Part shown: positions 7,165 to 16,210 of the stretch, one piece after another
How positions within the stretch are numbered: the first letter of the stretch is position 1
Layout: each line of letters opens with the position of its first letter
Origin: Bacteroidales bacterium
GTDB taxonomy: Bacteria; Bacteroidota; Bacteroidia; Bacteroidales; UBA932
Assembly: GCA_017615435.1 (NCBI GenBank)
Contig: JAGAAF010000043.1
Coordinates: 1 to 28,590 of the forward strand
DNA: 28,590 nucleotides
Reading direction: 5' to 3'
Translations under genes and position numbers: made by a program
The notes under the pieces: generated by a model
Told to the model about the DNA's origin: nothing
Database searches by the model: none
The model's input: only the letters and a program-made list of their open reading frames with translations

Positions 7165-9309
7165 TTACGAGATCTTGCTGTAGTCCTGGACCCGGTATTT
7201 CTCCTTCCGGAGTTCCGCGGCGAGCCGCGCGTTGCGTGGATCGGAAAGCGACGGGTCGGTCTTCAGCACTTTCTGGGCGTAGGCGCGGGCTTCGCCGAGA
7301 ATAAGTCCGTCTTTGGCGAGAGAGGCAATGTTCAGCGAGATGGGAAGGCCGCTTTGCATAGTGCCTTCGAGGTCTCCGGGCCCCCTCATCTTCATATCTT
7401 CTTCGGCTATCTCGAAGCCGTTCTCCGTGCGGCACATAAGTTCGAGGCGCTGAAGCGATTCTTTAGATGTTTTAAGGTCACGGATAAGGATGCAGTGAGA
7501 GTCCGCGGCTCCGCGGCCGACGCGTCCGCGCAGCTGATGCAGCTGCGAGAGCCCGAACCTTTCGGCGCTCATTATGACCATAACGGACGCGTTCGGCACA
7601 TCCACGCCGACTTCGATTACGGTGGTGGAGACCAGGATATCGGCCCTTCCCGCCGCGAATGCGTCCATATTGAAATTCTTCACGTCCGTCGCCTGCTGGC
7701 CGTGCACCATAGCGGTCTTATACTGAGGCAGCGGGAATTCTTTCATTATGTCTTCGTACCCGCGTTCCAGATTGCTGAGGTCCAGTTTTTCGTTCTCGAA
7801 TATCATCGGGTACACCACGAACACCTGCCGCCCCTTCGCAATCTCCTGGCGCATAAAGTTGTACACCGCCGGCATCTTTGCCGGGGTGTGCAAGGTCGTG
7901 CGCACGGGCTTGCGGCCCGGCGGCATCTCGTCGATAACCGACACATCCAGATCGCCATAAACCGTCATCGCCAGAGTGCGAGGGATAGGGGTGGCGGTCA
8001 TCACGAGCACGTGAGGCGGGACTCCGTCAGGGCCCTTAGCCCAGAGCTTCGCTCTCTGGTCTACCCCAAACCTATGCTGTTCATCGATTACCGCGAATCC
8101 CAGCTTCTTGAAGACAACGGTGTCTTCGATCAGCGCGTGAGTGCCCACCAGCAGGCCTATCGACCCGTCTTCGAGTCCGGCGTGGATCTCACGGCGGTCC
8201 TTTACTCCCGTGGAGCCCGTGAGCAATGCGCATTTCACCGAAGTGTTGGTCAGATACTTCCGGATATTGTTGTAATGCTGCTGGGCAAGCACTTCGGTGG
8301 GAGCCATTATGCAGGTTTGATAACCATTGCCAATCGCAAGCAGGCAGCTCAGCACCGCCACGAGAGTCTTGCCTGAACCCACATCGCCCTGGAGCAGACG
8401 GTTCATCTGGTGCCCGGACATAAGGTCCGCACGTATTTCCTTGATTACCCTCTGCTGCGCGCCGGTCAACTGGAAGGGCACTGACTTGTAACAGGCGTTG
8501 AAGTCGTCGCCGACTTTGGGCATCACGATGCCGTTGTCTGCCCGAGACCGTATGTATTTCTGTTTGAGAAGGCTTAACTGAAGGAGGAACAATTCCTCGA
8601 ACTTGAGCCTTCGTGTAGCCTTCTGCAAGGCGTAGGTATCCACCGGGAAATGGATGTTTTTCAGCGCATACGGAAGGCTGCAGAGCCCCAGCTCGCCCAG
8701 GACGTAATCGGGCAGTGTTTCAGTGACCTCCGGCAGGCATAGGGCGAGCGCCGCGCTCTGCATCTTGCACATCACCTTTCCTGTGATTCCGGCATTCTTC
8801 AGGCGCTCCGTGCTGGGATACACTCCGGTGAGCACGCCCTGGGACATATTGCCGTCCTGAGGGGTATCCACCTCCGGATGCACTATGTTGTAACGTCCGT
8901 TGAACTCGGACGGTTTGCCGAAGAAGATGAAGGTCTGGCCGGGCGCGAGCCTTTCGTAGTTCCATTTCACGCCCTTGAAGAAGACCATTTCCATCCGGCC
9001 GGTCTCATCCTCCACAATCACGCTAAGGCGCTTGGCGGCGTTGAAATGTATCTTCTCTCCGTCCGTGGGGACTATCGAATTGCCCGGACCGTAGAGGGTG
9101 CGGCTCACTACCCTTCCCTTTATCTGGATCGATGCCACATCCTGATTGACTGAAGCGATTTCCTGAATGGAACTGCGGTCGATATAGCGGAACGGGTACA
9201 GACGTATCAGCTCGCCGATGGTGCTTATCCCCAGCTCGCTTTTAAGAAGTTCGGCCCTTTTCGGTCCGACTCCCTTCAGATACTTTATCTCAGTCTGCAG
9301 TTCTCCCAT
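7165..9309 (-). CDS. recG: ATP-dependent DNA helicase RecG
   Basis: Cytosolic branch-migration helicase of 714 residues (E. coli RecG is 693) that remodels stalled forks and Holliday junctions. An N-terminal helix-hairpin segment (LKGVGPKRAELL, 11-22) is followed by the wedge/OB-fold region (about 55-150). Helicase domain I carries Walker A GDVGSGKT (308-315) and the RecG-type DEQH box at 409-412 in VIDEQHRFGVDQR. Helicase domain II includes VSTTVIEVGVDVPNA, the QLRGRVGRG motif and the conserved C-terminal KMRGPGDLEGTMQSG. The ATG at 9309 (MGELQTEIKYLKGVGP) is the natural start. It is divergent from the S9 peptidase gene with a 68-base gap, and the export gene follows 68 bases after its stop. 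Confidence 0.97.
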   Translation of the reverse strand: MGELQTEIKYLKGVGPKRAELLKSELGISTIGELIRLYPFRYIDRSSIQEIASVNQDVASIQIKGRVVSRTLYGPGNSIVPTDGEKIHFNAAKRLSVIVEDETGRMEMVFFKGVKWNYERLAPGQTFIFFGKPSEFNGRYNIVHPEVDTPQDGNMSQGVLTGVYPSTERLKNAGITGKVMCKMQSAALALCLPEVTETLPDYVLGELGLCSLPYALKNIHFPVDTYALQKATRRLKFEELFLLQLSLLKQKYIRSRADNGIVMPKVGDDFNACYKSVPFQLTGAQQRVIKEIRADLMSGHQMNRLLQGDVGSGKTLVAVLSCLLAIGNGYQTCIMAPTEVLAQQHYNNIRKYLTNTSVKCALLTGSTGVKDRREIHAGLEDGSIGLLVGTHALIEDTVVFKKLGFAVIDEQHRFGVDQRAKLWAKGPDGVPPHVLVMTATPIPRTLAMTVYGDLDVSVIDEMPPGRKPVRTTLHTPAKMPAVYNFMRQEIAKGRQVFVVYPMIFENEKLDLSNLERGYEDIMKEFPLPQYKTAMVHGQQATDVKNFNMDAFAAGRADILVSTTVIEVGVDVPNASVMVIMSAERFGLSQLHQLRGRVGRGAADSHCILIRDLKTSKESLQRLELMCRTENGFEIAEEDMKMRGPGDLEGTMQSGLPISLNIASLAKDGLILGEARAYAQKVLKTDPSLSDPRNARLAAELRKEKYRVQDYSKIS

Positions 9310-9315
9310 ACCTTA

Positions 9316-9323
9316 CAAATATA
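9316..9323 (-). promoter_or_regulatory. Possible -7 promoter box for recG
   Basis: TATATTTG on the minus strand fits TAnnTTTG and lies 6 bases before the recG ATG. No TTG or TTTG is found about 20 bases upstream, and the transcript would be almost leaderless, so this is a tentative call. For the divergent peptidase gene the same 68-base gap offers only TAACTTAG (plus strand, about 9345-9352), one mismatch from the same box and also without a good -33 element. Confidence 0.3.
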
Positions 9324-9377
9324 ATAAAGTTCCATTTTTCTTCTTAACTTAGTAAGCACAAATACTGATATCGCAGG

Positions 9378-11609
9378 ATGAAAAAGTTTTTAAAACTGTT
9401 TTGCATAGTAGCCGTATTCGCAGCACTCGGCTACGGAATCACCGCACTTATGAGCAAACTTATCCAACCCAATAAGACCGAATCCGGGTATATCCCGGTT
9501 TCGCAGATCGAGGTGAAGGGCGGAGTGATGACTCCCGAGACACTTCTGGCTTTCGGGCGCCTGGGCGATCCCCAGCTCTCCCCGGACGGCAAAAAGATAC
9601 TCTACGGAGTCAGTTACACAAGCATAGAGCAGAACCGCAGTTGCCGCAACCTGTTCGTCTGCGATCCGGACGGCGGCAATAAAGTGCAGCTGACGCGCTA
9701 CGCCAAGAGCGTGAGCAACGCCCGCTGGTCGCCTGACGGCAAGAAGATCTATTTCCTGCAGGGCGGACAGCTCTGGGCAGCGGCCTACGGCGGGAAGAAG
9801 CTTGGAGCAAAGTACCAGCTCAGCGACGTGCCTGCCGGCATCAGCGAGTTCAAGCTCTCCCCAGACGGCAGCCAGGTTCTCTACATCAGCACCATCCCCG
9901 GCCCCGTCAAGACCCCGAAGGACAGCGATCCCGCACTGGACAAAGCCCAGGCCTATGTCGCCACCGACCTTATGTACCGCCACTGGGATCACTGGGTGAC
10001 CGAGACCCCGCGCACTTACGTTGCCGCCCTTGGCAATGGCAAGATTACTCCCGATAACAGCGTCGACCTTCTGGGCGACGAGCCGTTCGAACTCCCGACC
10101 GAGCCTTTCGGCGGAGCCGAGCAGCTCGATTGGGCTCCGAACGGCCGCCATATCGCCTACAGTTGCCGCAAGAAGACCGGCAAGGAATATGCTTTCAGCA
10201 CCAACTGCGGCATATATGTGTATGATATTCTGACTGGCGAAACGACCCCCGTCAAGACCGACGGAGGCTATGACACAGACCCTCTCTGGAGCCCTGACGG
10301 AACGCATCTCGCATGGATTTCCATGGCGCGCGACGGCTACGAAGCCGACAAACAGAGGATCCTTGTCGCTGAAATCGAATACCCGCAGGCCGACGAAGGC
10401 CAGGCCTCCGGCGTCATCGTAAAGGGCATCAGGGAACTTACCGGAACATTCAAATACGACGCCTCCGGCCTGCTCTGGGCCGCGGACGGCAAGTCGCTGT
10501 ATTTCAGTGCTCTTTCAGAAGGCACTGGCAAAATTTACAATATCGACCTTGAGGCAAATGTAAAACAGCTCACGAAGGACGGATGGAACTACGACTTCTT
10601 CACCCCGTTCGCCGTTACCGAAGACGGAACGCTTCTTACCAGCTACTACTGCCTCAACTTCCCCGTCGAACTCGTTTCCGTCACCCCTGACGGTTTCAAG
10701 CAGATTACTTTCGAGAACAAGCATATCCTCGACCAACTCGACGAACCTACCAGCGAAAGCGTGACAGTGAAGACGGTGGACGGCCAGGACATGCAGTGCT
10801 GGGTGCTCTATCCCCCGAAATTCGACCCTTCGAAGAAATATCCGGCCGTGGAGATAGTACTCGGCGGCCCGCAGAGTTCTAACACCCAGGACTGGAGCTA
10901 CCGCTGGAACTACCGCCTGATGGCCCAGCAGGGCTACATCGTGATGATGCCCAACCGCCGCGGAACGACAGCGTTCGGCCAGCCGTGGAAAGAGCAGATC
11001 AGCGGCGACTACGCCGGCCTCAACATGCAGGATTACCTCTCCGCCGGCCGCTGGATCAAGAGCCAGCCCTATGTGGGCAAGCTCGCCTGCGTGGGCGCAT
11101 CCTACGGCGGATTCTCGGCCTACATGCTCGAGGGCCTTCATGGAGACCTCTATGACTGCTTCATCGCGCACGCCGGAATCTTCGACGAGAAGGCGCTGTG
11201 GTTCACGACCGAAGAGATGTGGTTCGCGAACTGGGACAACGGCGGACTGACCGAATACGATTATCGTCCGGGCGAGCAGGGCCCCGCCGGCGACGGCGTG
11301 TACTTCGGCGGCATGCAGCAGGCCGGCGCGCCTTATGCCAAGACCCCGAAGGCAAAGCATCACTACTCCAACGACCCCCAGAGCAATGTGCTCAAATGGC
11401 ATACCCCTATCCTCTGCATCCACGGCATGATGGATTTCCGCATCCCGTACACCCAGGGCATGGCCGCGTTCAACGCCGCCCAGATGATGGGAGTGCCCAG
11501 CAAACTGCTCATCTTCCCCGAAGAAAATCACTGGATCCTCCAGCCACAGAACTCCCTCTACTGGCATCGCGAGTTCTACGCATGGCTGGACAAATGGTGT
11601 AAAGAGTAA
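9378..11609 (+). CDS. S9 family (prolyl oligopeptidase-type) serine peptidase, membrane-anchored or exported
   Basis: The product has 743 residues. An N-terminal hydrophobic segment (about 4-26, after MKKFLKLF) is a signal anchor or uncleaved signal peptide with no lipobox. Residues about 55-470 form the beta-propeller with recurring LSPDGK / WSPDGK (PD40-type) blades. The C-terminal alpha/beta-hydrolase domain carries the full triad: Ser575 in VGASYGGFSAYM, Asp686 in GMMDFRIPYTQG and His718 in EENHW. The 32-residue Asp-His spacing is normal for S9. Relatives are periplasmic dipeptidyl or acylaminoacyl peptidases that trim short peptides; the exact subfamily and specificity are not resolvable here. 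The glycoside hydrolase starts 3 bases after its stop, so this gene appears to head the polysaccharide locus transcript. Confidence 0.93.
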   Translation: MKKFLKLFCIVAVFAALGYGITALMSKLIQPNKTESGYIPVSQIEVKGGVMTPETLLAFGRLGDPQLSPDGKKILYGVSYTSIEQNRSCRNLFVCDPDGGNKVQLTRYAKSVSNARWSPDGKKIYFLQGGQLWAAAYGGKKLGAKYQLSDVPAGISEFKLSPDGSQVLYISTIPGPVKTPKDSDPALDKAQAYVATDLMYRHWDHWVTETPRTYVAALGNGKITPDNSVDLLGDEPFELPTEPFGGAEQLDWAPNGRHIAYSCRKKTGKEYAFSTNCGIYVYDILTGETTPVKTDGGYDTDPLWSPDGTHLAWISMARDGYEADKQRILVAEIEYPQADEGQASGVIVKGIRELTGTFKYDASGLLWAADGKSLYFSALSEGTGKIYNIDLEANVKQLTKDGWNYDFFTPFAVTEDGTLLTSYYCLNFPVELVSVTPDGFKQITFENKHILDQLDEPTSESVTVKTVDGQDMQCWVLYPPKFDPSKKYPAVEIVLGGPQSSNTQDWSYRWNYRLMAQQGYIVMMPNRRGTTAFGQPWKEQISGDYAGLNMQDYLSAGRWIKSQPYVGKLACVGASYGGFSAYMLEGLHGDLYDCFIAHAGIFDEKALWFTTEEMWFANWDNGGLTEYDYRPGEQGPAGDGVYFGGMQQAGAPYAKTPKAKHHYSNDPQSNVLKWHTPILCIHGMMDFRIPYTQGMAAFNAAQMMGVPSKLLIFPEENHWILQPQNSLYWHREFYAWLDKWCKE

Positions 11610-11612
11610 TAT

Positions 11613-13130
11613 ATGATAGGAGTAGTCCTCGCAGCGATCATAGGGATTACCGGCCCCGCCGATGTCCCTCAGTATGAAAAAGCCGAGTATTCGATAAGGA
11701 TATCCGGAGGAGCCTGGACTAATCCCTACCTTCAGGAAGACGCGGCCGTGGACATGGAGTTCACCGCCCCGGACGGCACGCACGGCCTCCTGCCGTGCTT
11801 CTACTCCGGCGCGGACTCCATCTGGACGGCCCGCTTCACTCCGGTTCACGCTGGTGCCTACGACCTTCGCTTCATCTACTGCGAGAACGGGGATTGCGCT
11901 GCCAAATCCGACAGAGTCACCCTTAATGTAAGCGCATCCGCAGGCAAAGGCTTCCTGCGTCCCCGCGACGAATGGACTTTCCGTTTCGACAACGGCGAGC
12001 CTTTCCGCGGGATAGGCGAAAATCTCTGCTGGGAATCGCGCACGGAGGACGACAATCCCCATCTGAAAGCCCTACATGAGCAGGCGGAAGTCTACAACTA
12101 CGACGTAATGCTTCCAAAACTGCATGACCACGGCGGGAATTTCACCAGGATGTGGATGTGCAGCTGGAACTTCCCCATCGACAGGCACGCAGATTTCAAC
12201 AACCCACGTTACACACCTTCCGAGGAGTATTTCAACCCGAGCGCAGTGGAAAGACTGGACCATGTCCTGGAGCTGGCTGACAGCCTCGGAATCAAGATCA
12301 TGCTCTGCTTGAACCAGGGCGACGTCGTGGCCGACAAGGCTTTCTTCACCACTGAAGAAGCCAAGGCCCGTTACCGCAATTACCTTCGTTACATAGTTGC
12401 CAGATGGAGCTACAGCCCCGCCGTTGCGGCGTGGGAGTTCTTCAACGAAGTGGACAACATCCAGTTCGCGGACGCTGAAGATCCTATCCCGGCGGAAGAT
12501 ATCACCGCCTGGCATGCCGGAATGGCGAAATATCTGCGCGACATCGATGCCCACGATCACATGATCACGACCTCTATCTCGCACCGCGACATAGAAGGCC
12601 TTAACACAATTCCGGAGATCGATTTCAACCAGAAGCATATCTACAAAGCCACGGCCGATATTCCGCAGACCATACTCCGCTATGAAGCGGAATACGCCAA
12701 ACCCTACGTGATAGGCGAAGCCGGCTACGAATGGGACTGGTACAAGGACTTCAATGAAATCGCTGACGGGCTGGACATGGATTTCACACGTGCCATGTAC
12801 TACGGCCTCTTTAATCCCACCCCTATAGTTGCGATGAGCTGGTGGTGGGAATGGTTCGACTCACGCGGCACTGACGTCAAAATAGCCGAAGTCCGCGCCA
12901 TCAGCGAGCAGATGATCGAGGCGGGCGGCGGCAGCTTCGAGCCGCTTGAAGTGAAAGTCGCAGGCGGAGACGGTTATGCGGTACGTTGCGGAGAGAAAGT
13001 ATTCGTCTACATTTTCAATCCCACGAATAAAGCTATCACCACTTTTTCCGTACGGCTCGGCGAACACAGGACAGACAGATATATAGACCTCAATATTCTT
13101 CCAAACCAGGAAATAGTTTTAGTATTATGA
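11613..13130 (+). CDS. Clan GH-A glycoside hydrolase (GH5-like) with N-terminal DUF5060-type Ig domain
   Basis: The product has 505 residues. An Ig-like N-terminal domain (about 15-110, with FTAPDG...WTARFTPVHAGAYDLRF) matches the DUF5060 pattern found ahead of glycosidase barrels. The TIM barrel (about 125-420) shows the clan GH-A pair: acid/base Glu279 in WEFFNEVDN and nucleophile Glu369 in VIGEAGYEW. It also shows FTRMWMCSWNFP and an aromatic MSWWWEWF loop. A small C-terminal beta-sandwich ends the protein (about 430-505). The N-terminus (MIGVVLAAIIGITG) is hydrophobic but has no basic residues, so export is uncertain. Its ATG lies 3 bases after the peptidase stop and its stop overlaps the susC ATG (ATGA). 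By context it probably acts on mannan or manno-oligosaccharides, but the family (GH5 or a neighbour such as GH158) is not settled. Confidence 0.88.
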   Translation: MIGVVLAAIIGITGPADVPQYEKAEYSIRISGGAWTNPYLQEDAAVDMEFTAPDGTHGLLPCFYSGADSIWTARFTPVHAGAYDLRFIYCENGDCAAKSDRVTLNVSASAGKGFLRPRDEWTFRFDNGEPFRGIGENLCWESRTEDDNPHLKALHEQAEVYNYDVMLPKLHDHGGNFTRMWMCSWNFPIDRHADFNNPRYTPSEEYFNPSAVERLDHVLELADSLGIKIMLCLNQGDVVADKAFFTTEEAKARYRNYLRYIVARWSYSPAVAAWEFFNEVDNIQFADAEDPIPAEDITAWHAGMAKYLRDIDAHDHMITTSISHRDIEGLNTIPEIDFNQKHIYKATADIPQTILRYEAEYAKPYVIGEAGYEWDWYKDFNEIADGLDMDFTRAMYYGLFNPTPIVAMSWWWEWFDSRGTDVKIAEVRAISEQMIEAGGGSFEPLEVKVAGGDGYAVRCGEKVFVYIFNPTNKAITTFSVRLGEHRTDRYIDLNILPNQEIVLVL

Positions 13131-16100
13131 AAATCATAAAGACGCTTGCAACGCTGCTTGCCCTCCTCGCGGGAGCGGCAGGCCTCAGCGCCCAAAGCCT
13201 CACCGTCACCGGCACGGTGCGTGACGCCCTCGGCTACCCGCTCCCGGGTGCGGCCGTGATAGTCGATGGCAGCTCCAACGGCGCCGTCACCGACCCCGAC
13301 GGCCGCTTCGAACTCCGCGGAGTTCCTGCCGGCGCCAGCCTGACCGTGGACATACTCGGCTACAAAGGCCAGACGGTGAAGGTGGCCGGCCGCTCCGTCA
13401 TAGACTTTATCCTCGACGAGGACACCATGATGCTCGAAGAAACGGTGGTCGTGGGTTACGGCCAGGTCAAGAAGAGCGACCTCACCGGTTCCGTGGCCTC
13501 CGTCAAGGCCGAAAAGATCACGGACGTGCCCGCGAACTCCGTGGACGCGCTGCTCCAGGGCCGTGTGGCCGGCGTGCAGGTCACGAACGCCTCGCAGGAC
13601 CCTGGCGCTTCCTCGACCGTCCGCATCCGTGGTAACTCCTCCCTCAACGGCTCCAACTCCCCGCTCGTCGTCATCGACGGTTTCCCCTACGGTGAAGCGG
13701 GCGCGTTGAGCCAGATCAACCCGCAGGACATCATCTCGATGGAAGTCCTGAAGGACGCTTCGGCTTCCGCGATCTACGGTTCCCGCGGCGCGAACGGCGT
13801 CATCCTCATCACCACCCGCAAGGCGCAGGGCAACAAGAACCGCATCAGCGTACGTCAGCAAACGACTCTGTCGCAGTTCACCCAGCCGCTGCACCTCTGG
13901 AGGGATCCGGTGCTGATGGCGATGCTCAGCAACGAAAGCCGCGCGAATTCCAATATGGCGCAACTGTACGTGGGTAAAGTCAACACCAACGGAGTGTACT
14001 ACCCTTCGATTGAGGAACTGCAGACCACCTGGACAACCAACACCCGCTGGGACGACATAGTCTTCAACAAGGCTCCTATCTCGGACAACACGACCGTTAA
14101 GATCCAGAGCACCAACGACCGTACGATGTTCACCGCGTCCGCAAACTACTACCGCGACAACGGTATGTACATTGAGGACACCTACGCCAAATACGGGGCG
14201 AACTTCGCTGTGGACCATAAGGTCTTTGACAACCTGAGGATGAAAGCCAGCGCGAACGTGACGCAATTCAAGAGGCACAACAACGGATATCTGTCGTACA
14301 ACCGTAACCCGATTTTCCCCGTCTATGATGAAAACGGCAACTATTGGCTGTACAGTGAGTTGGACTACTATCATCCTCTCGCGCTCACTAAATTCCGCAA
14401 GCAGGATAAGACAGGCCTCGACCTCATCACCTATATGGCTGCCGACTGGCGTCCGTTCGAGTGGCTGGACATCACAGCCCAACTCAACTACAAACACGGC
14501 GAGAGCATCGCGGACTACTACTTCCCCAACAAATACACGGAAAAGGGTTCCGCCAACGACGGTTACGGAGCCATTGAGAACTCGATGGACAACAACCTCG
14601 TTTTTGAGACCTATACCACCTTCGACAAAGAGTTTGGCCTTCACCATATCACGGCCATGGCCGGCTATTCCTACGAAAGCTACCAGTCGCGCGGCAGCGG
14701 CCTTGCCGGCACGCACTTCGTGAACGAGTCGCTGGGCAACGAAAATCTCGCATCTGGAGATCCGGCGAAATACGAAATTACGAACAGCCTTTACGCCACA
14801 AAGTTGATTTCAGGGCTCGTCCGTCTGAACTATACCTTCGCGGGCAAGTATCTCGCCACCTTTACCGCCCGAGCCGACGGTTCGTCGAAGTTCGGAGCGG
14901 ACAATAAATGGGCCTTCTTCCCTTCCGGCGCCCTTAGCTGGAAAATAAATGAAGAGGATTTTCTTGCTGACGCCAAATGGATCAATCTCCTGAAAGTACG
15001 TGCCTCGTACGGCATCTCCGGCAACCAGGGCATTTCCGCCTATCAGACCCAAAGCCGCTACGGCCAGCACCAGTACTTTTATAATGGGGCATGGACCACT
15101 GCCATCGGTCCCGGTTATGAATCCGGAAGAACTGGAGACGACGGCATATATGCTGTATGGAGCGGAATCCCGAACACAGGCCTGAAATGGGAAACTACCT
15201 CTCAGTTCGACCTTGGCTTCGACGGCAACTTCTTCGACGAGCGTCTCGGACTCACCTTCGACTGGTACTACAAGCACACCTCCGACCTTCTCCGCCGCCG
15301 CAATATCGCCCCGTCATCCGGCTACGACAAGATGTGGGTCAATGACGGAGAAATCCTGAACAGAGGTATTGAAATCACGGTTGACGGCACTTTCTACCGC
15401 GACCGCGACTGGAATGTGGGCGGAACCCTCATCTTCTCGAAGAACCATAACGAAGTACTCAGCCTCGGAAACTCCATCGAAGCCGGTCTTAACACCGATG
15501 TGCGCACCGGTATGGAATATGAGTTCTATGGCAACTCGTCCGGGCAGTTCCGTGGTTTCACCAACATCCTTGCAGTAGGCCAGCCCATGTACGTCTTTTA
15601 CGGTTATGTGACTGACGGCATCATCCAGAGTCTTGCCGAAGGTCTCGGCGCCGGTTTGAGCGGTGATTATGCCGAGCCGGGAGAATTCAAGTATGTGGAT
15701 ATTTACAACGGAGATAATCTGGATATCATCAACGAAAATGACCGCTGCATTATCGGCGATCCCAACCCCGACTTCCTCGCTTCCCTGTCGCTTAATGCGA
15801 GTTGGAAGAACCTGGATTTCAGCGTGTTCTTCAACGGCGTGTTCGGCAATGACGTGATCAATACCAAGCGTTTCGACCAGCCTGACAACATGCCTCTTCG
15901 CTGGACTCCGGACAATCCAACCAACGATTATCCTAAACTCAGCGAGACTCGCCAGACAATGTTCTCGAACTGGTGGATAGAAGACGGCTCCTTCGTCCGT
16001 ATCCAGACCATGACGCTGGGATACAAGATTCCTCTTTCGAAGAAGGACTATGGCAGGACGCTGCGTCTGTATCTTTCGGCCGACAATCTCTACACTTTCA

Positions 16101-16204
16101 CCAAGTTTACAGGTTATGACCCTGAAGTCAGCGCGCTTGGAATCTACAGCGGCGGTTATCCCCGCCTTCGCAAAATCACCTTCGGTCTCGACTTTAATTT
16201 CTAG
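13127..16204 (+). CDS. susC: SusC/RagA-type TonB-dependent outer-membrane transporter
   Basis: Outer-membrane importer of oligosaccharides, 1025 residues, normal for the family. It has a signal peptide (about 1-22, ending LSAQS) and a carboxypeptidase-regulatory-like domain (about 24-98, VTGTVRDALGYPLPGAAV ... GRFELRGVPAG). The TonB-box region EETVVVGYG lies at 104-112 and the plug domain at about 113-235 (SVDALLQGRVAGVQV, VIDGFPYG, MEVLKDASASAIYGSRGANGV). The 22-strand barrel ends in KITFGLDFNF with a terminal aromatic residue, as is typical for outer-membrane insertion. It overlaps the upstream glycosidase by 4 bases and sits 6 bases before susD. Paired with SusD it forms the import complex; substrate is inferred from the GH26 neighbour. 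The symbol is a family label, not orthology to the starch system. Confidence 0.96.
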   Translation: MKIIKTLATLLALLAGAAGLSAQSLTVTGTVRDALGYPLPGAAVIVDGSSNGAVTDPDGRFELRGVPAGASLTVDILGYKGQTVKVAGRSVIDFILDEDTMMLEETVVVGYGQVKKSDLTGSVASVKAEKITDVPANSVDALLQGRVAGVQVTNASQDPGASSTVRIRGNSSLNGSNSPLVVIDGFPYGEAGALSQINPQDIISMEVLKDASASAIYGSRGANGVILITTRKAQGNKNRISVRQQTTLSQFTQPLHLWRDPVLMAMLSNESRANSNMAQLYVGKVNTNGVYYPSIEELQTTWTTNTRWDDIVFNKAPISDNTTVKIQSTNDRTMFTASANYYRDNGMYIEDTYAKYGANFAVDHKVFDNLRMKASANVTQFKRHNNGYLSYNRNPIFPVYDENGNYWLYSELDYYHPLALTKFRKQDKTGLDLITYMAADWRPFEWLDITAQLNYKHGESIADYYFPNKYTEKGSANDGYGAIENSMDNNLVFETYTTFDKEFGLHHITAMAGYSYESYQSRGSGLAGTHFVNESLGNENLASGDPAKYEITNSLYATKLISGLVRLNYTFAGKYLATFTARADGSSKFGADNKWAFFPSGALSWKINEEDFLADAKWINLLKVRASYGISGNQGISAYQTQSRYGQHQYFYNGAWTTAIGPGYESGRTGDDGIYAVWSGIPNTGLKWETTSQFDLGFDGNFFDERLGLTFDWYYKHTSDLLRRRNIAPSSGYDKMWVNDGEILNRGIEITVDGTFYRDRDWNVGGTLIFSKNHNEVLSLGNSIEAGLNTDVRTGMEYEFYGNSSGQFRGFTNILAVGQPMYVFYGYVTDGIIQSLAEGLGAGLSGDYAEPGEFKYVDIYNGDNLDIINENDRCIIGDPNPDFLASLSLNASWKNLDFSVFFNGVFGNDVINTKRFDQPDNMPLRWTPDNPTNDYPKLSETRQTMFSNWWIEDGSFVRIQTMTLGYKIPLSKKDYGRTLRLYLSADNLYTFTKFTGYDPEVSALGIYSGGYPRLRKITFGLDFNF

Positions 16205-16210
16205 AAAGCG

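Noticed and set aside
13007..14716. Minus-strand frame of 569 codons across the GH-A/susC junction
   Set aside because: Shadow created by codon bias; it spans two well-supported genes on the other strand.
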